NCBI GenBank assembly: GCA_018432565.1 | Contig: JAHDSS010000048.1 | Location: forward strand, 1-6,104 | Length of the DNA: 6,104 bases | Source: Kiritimatiellia bacterium | GTDB lineage: Bacteria > Verrucomicrobiota > Kiritimatiellia > CAIQIC01 > Lenti-01 | Reading direction: 5' to 3' | Shown here: one piece after another, positions 4,602-6,104 of the stretch | How the letters are laid out: every line of letters begins with the position of its first letter | Position numbering within the stretch: position 1 is the first letter of the stretch | Notes under the pieces: model-generated | Databases searched by the model: none | Seen by the model: the letters and a program-made list of their open reading frames with translations, nothing else | Told to the model about the DNA's origin: nothing | Made by a program: the position numbers and the translations under genes

Positions 4602-6098
4602 ATGACCGACTCAACTCCCCCCCCCGCCGCCGACAGCAAGTGGAAAGCCCTCGCCCTCGTCTTTCTCGTCCTGCTGGGCATTGCCGGCGCCGTGCTGATC
4701 GCCCTTCACGTCAAGGAATCCGGGAAGGCCGCCGTCACCGTGGTCTATACCGAGGGAGAAGCCGGCGCCCCCGACGTCAACACCGGCGACGTAGTGGATG
4801 CCACCGACCCGCAGGCCGTCCTCGAGCCCCGGCTCGGCTACCGCTACAAGCTGTTCATCGAGGACGACAGCGACGACCTGACCTCCGGCATCGCCAAGAT
4901 CGGCGGCCGAACCACGTTCGTTTCGGGCGCCCGCCGCGGACAGACCGTCCTGGCCGACGTCACCCGCGTCCGCGAACGCGTCGTGGACGCCAATCTCGTC
5001 CGGGTGCTCTCCTCCGTGGACCTGCCGCCCCGCCCCCCCCGCGAGCCCTTCCAGCCGTCGGCCGACGACTCCGCCGGCCATGTCGTGGATGGCGCCGAAA
5101 TGGATGTCGTGATTTCCGAGGCCTCCTCCCAAAATCCCGGGCAGGAAGGCATCGCCCGCGTGGCCGGACTCGTCGTGGTGGTCGAAGGCGTCACCACCAT
5201 CGGCGAACGCGTCAATGTCCGCATCGTCAACCGCATGGAGCGCATTGCGTTTGCCGAACCCACCGGCAACCCGCCCGGCACCGAGCCGCTGCCCGAAGCC
5301 GCCCGGCCCCGCTCGCGCGGCTTCCAGCCCCGCCCCGGCGATTCCGCCGCCCATGTGCTGCCCGGCGCCGAAATGGATGTCATCATCTCCGAGGAATCCT
5401 CGAAAAACCCCGGTTTCGAGGGCATCGCGCGCGTGGAAGGTCTCGTCGTGGTCGTCAACGGAGTCCCGGAAGTCGGCCGGCGCGTCAACGTCCGCATCAC
5501 CGGCCGGCAGGAGCGCATCGCGTTCGCCGAGCCCACCGGCAAGCCCGCCGGCACCGATCCGCTGCCCACATCCGTCCGGCCGGTCCGTCGGATCTTCCAG
5601 CCCCGCCCCGGCGACCCCGCCGCCCATGTGGTCCCCGGCGCCGAAATGGACGTCGTCATCAGCGAAGAATCCGGCCAGAACCCCGGCGTGGACGGCGTCG
5701 CCCGCGTCAACGGGCTCGTGGTCTTCGTCCAGGGCGTCCCCACCCTCGGCGAAACCGTCCATGTGCGCATCACCGAACGCCGCGACCGCGCCGCCAACGC
5801 CGTCCCCACCGGAAAGCCCGCCGGCAGCGGCGCCACGCCCCCCGCCGGCGACGTCATCCGCCGCGCCTTCACCCCCGACACCGCCAAGGCCGCCCTCGAC
5901 CATGTCGTCGCCGGCGCCGAACTCGATCTCGAAATCCTGGAGCGCTCCGAAAAATTCCCCGACCGCGAAGGCGTCGCCAAGATTGACGGCCTGGTCGTCT
6001 TCGTCACCGGCGCCACCAACGTCGGCGAAACCGTCCGCGCCCGCATCACGGCCCGGCGCGAAACCGTCGCGTTTGCCGAAGTCCTTGCCGCCCCCTGA
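4602..6098 (+). CDS. Membrane-anchored protein with five tandem TRAM-like domains
   Basis: The product has 498 residues. Residues 1-15 are a short polar leader; about 15-36 (ALALVFLVLLGIAGAVLIAL) form a membrane helix with no clear signal-peptidase or lipobox site, so it should stay anchored. Five copies of a beta-rich module of about 60 residues follow, near 78-135, 160-219, 251-310, 342-401 and 434-493. Each runs: Gly, short strand, acidic loop, (D/E)G(I/V)A(R/K), GLVV(V/F)V.GV, GE.V.(V/A)RI, then a basic turn and FAE. This matches the TRAM fold known from TrmA/RumA, MiaB and archaeal single-domain TRAM proteins, where it binds RNA. Linkers are proline-rich (PTG.P.GT.PLP, then FQPRPGD). No catalytic domain is visible. 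The start at 4602 is chosen from AAAAGGA and because an upstream TTG lies in the promoter. TRAM assignment is from sequence pattern; RNA binding and topology are untested. The gene diverges from hydG, and its TGA is 6 bp from the window end. Confidence 0.85.
   Translation: MTDSTPPPAADSKWKALALVFLVLLGIAGAVLIALHVKESGKAAVTVVYTEGEAGAPDVNTGDVVDATDPQAVLEPRLGYRYKLFIEDDSDDLTSGIAKIGGRTTFVSGARRGQTVLADVTRVRERVVDANLVRVLSSVDLPPRPPREPFQPSADDSAGHVVDGAEMDVVISEASSQNPGQEGIARVAGLVVVVEGVTTIGERVNVRIVNRMERIAFAEPTGNPPGTEPLPEAARPRSRGFQPRPGDSAAHVLPGAEMDVIISEESSKNPGFEGIARVEGLVVVVNGVPEVGRRVNVRITGRQERIAFAEPTGKPAGTDPLPTSVRPVRRIFQPRPGDPAAHVVPGAEMDVVISEESGQNPGVDGVARVNGLVVFVQGVPTLGETVHVRITERRDRAANAVPTGKPAGSGATPPAGDVIRRAFTPDTAKAALDHVVAGAELDLEILERSEKFPDREGVAKIDGLVVFVTGATNVGETVRARITARRETVAFAEVLAAP
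5049..6095 (+). repeat. In-frame tandem repeat of 273 bp (four units, last incomplete)
   Basis: Units start at the Phe codon of F(Q/T)P at 5049, 5322, 5595 and 5868, an exact 273-bp (91-codon) period. Each unit holds a linker and one TRAM-like domain; the last ends at the stop codon after 76 codons. Units 2 and 3 are closest: stretches such as TTCCAGCCCCGCCCCGGCGA occur identically in both. GGCGCCGAAATGGA occurs in the first three units. Unit 4 and the first domain of the protein (before 5049, spaced about 85 residues ahead) are more diverged. The pattern suggests growth by duplication within the gene. Confidence 0.85.
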
Positions 6099-6104
6099 CC
6101 CCGG

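Noticed and set aside
4617..4625. A run of nine C (and eight C at 5033-5040) in the multi-TRAM gene as a phase-variation switch
   Set aside because: Both runs encode Pro or Arg-Pro stretches in a GC-rich gene and can be explained by composition; nothing else points to switching.
4487..5986. A second long plus-strand reading frame of about 500 codons overlapping the multi-TRAM gene
   Set aside because: It is extremely rich in Arg, Pro and His with no recognisable domain, as expected for a shifted frame of GC-rich coding DNA; the 4602 frame has domains, a membrane helix, a promoter and a ribosome binding site.
4611..6049. Long minus-strand reading frames antisense to the multi-TRAM gene
   Set aside because: Their compositions are low in complexity (Gly/Ala/Asp-rich or Thr/Ser-rich) and mirror the tandem repeats on the other strand; no motif or start signal supports them.

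Overview
The window carries five complete protein-coding genes and one gene remnant in GC-rich DNA with strongly GC-biased third codon positions. Nothing here fixes the taxon. An [FeFe]-hydrogenase maturase homologue points to an anaerobic or fermentative bacterium. A high-GC lineage such as the PVC group or the Deltaproteobacteria would fit, but that is a guess. There are no rRNA, tRNA, CRISPR or insertion-sequence features.

Minus strand, positions 4430 down to 1: first hydG, a radical-SAM tyrosine lyase homologue with an altered C-terminal cysteine motif. A 155-bp gap follows, holding a perfect 26-bp AT-cored palindrome and a candidate promoter. Then comes a tightly packed set: metA (homoserine O-acyltransferase, probably acetyl-CoA-type), gpsA (glycerol-3-phosphate dehydrogenase; its ATG overlaps the metA stop as ATGA) and a NarL/FixJ-type response regulator that starts 2 nt after the gpsA stop. 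Directly after the regulator stop codon the minus strand encodes the C-terminal half of a HicA mRNA interferase without its N-terminal part, apparently a toxin-antitoxin relic that runs off the left edge.

Plus strand, 4602 to 6098: a gene diverging from hydG encodes an unusual 498-residue protein with one N-terminal membrane helix followed by five TRAM-like (RNA-binding OB-fold) domains. The last four units are spaced exactly 91 codons (273 bp) apart.

The 171-bp divergent region (4431-4601) holds plausible sigma-70 promoters for both genes and a 9-bp inverted repeat centred on the hydG -10 box. The genes do not form one obvious pathway: metA serves methionine synthesis, gpsA phospholipid precursor synthesis, and hydG hydrogenase cofactor assembly. 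No hydrogenase, HydE, HydF or sensor kinase lies in the window. The most unusual items are the membrane-anchored penta-TRAM protein, the HydG cysteine rearrangement, the perfect palindrome upstream of metA and the HicA remnant.
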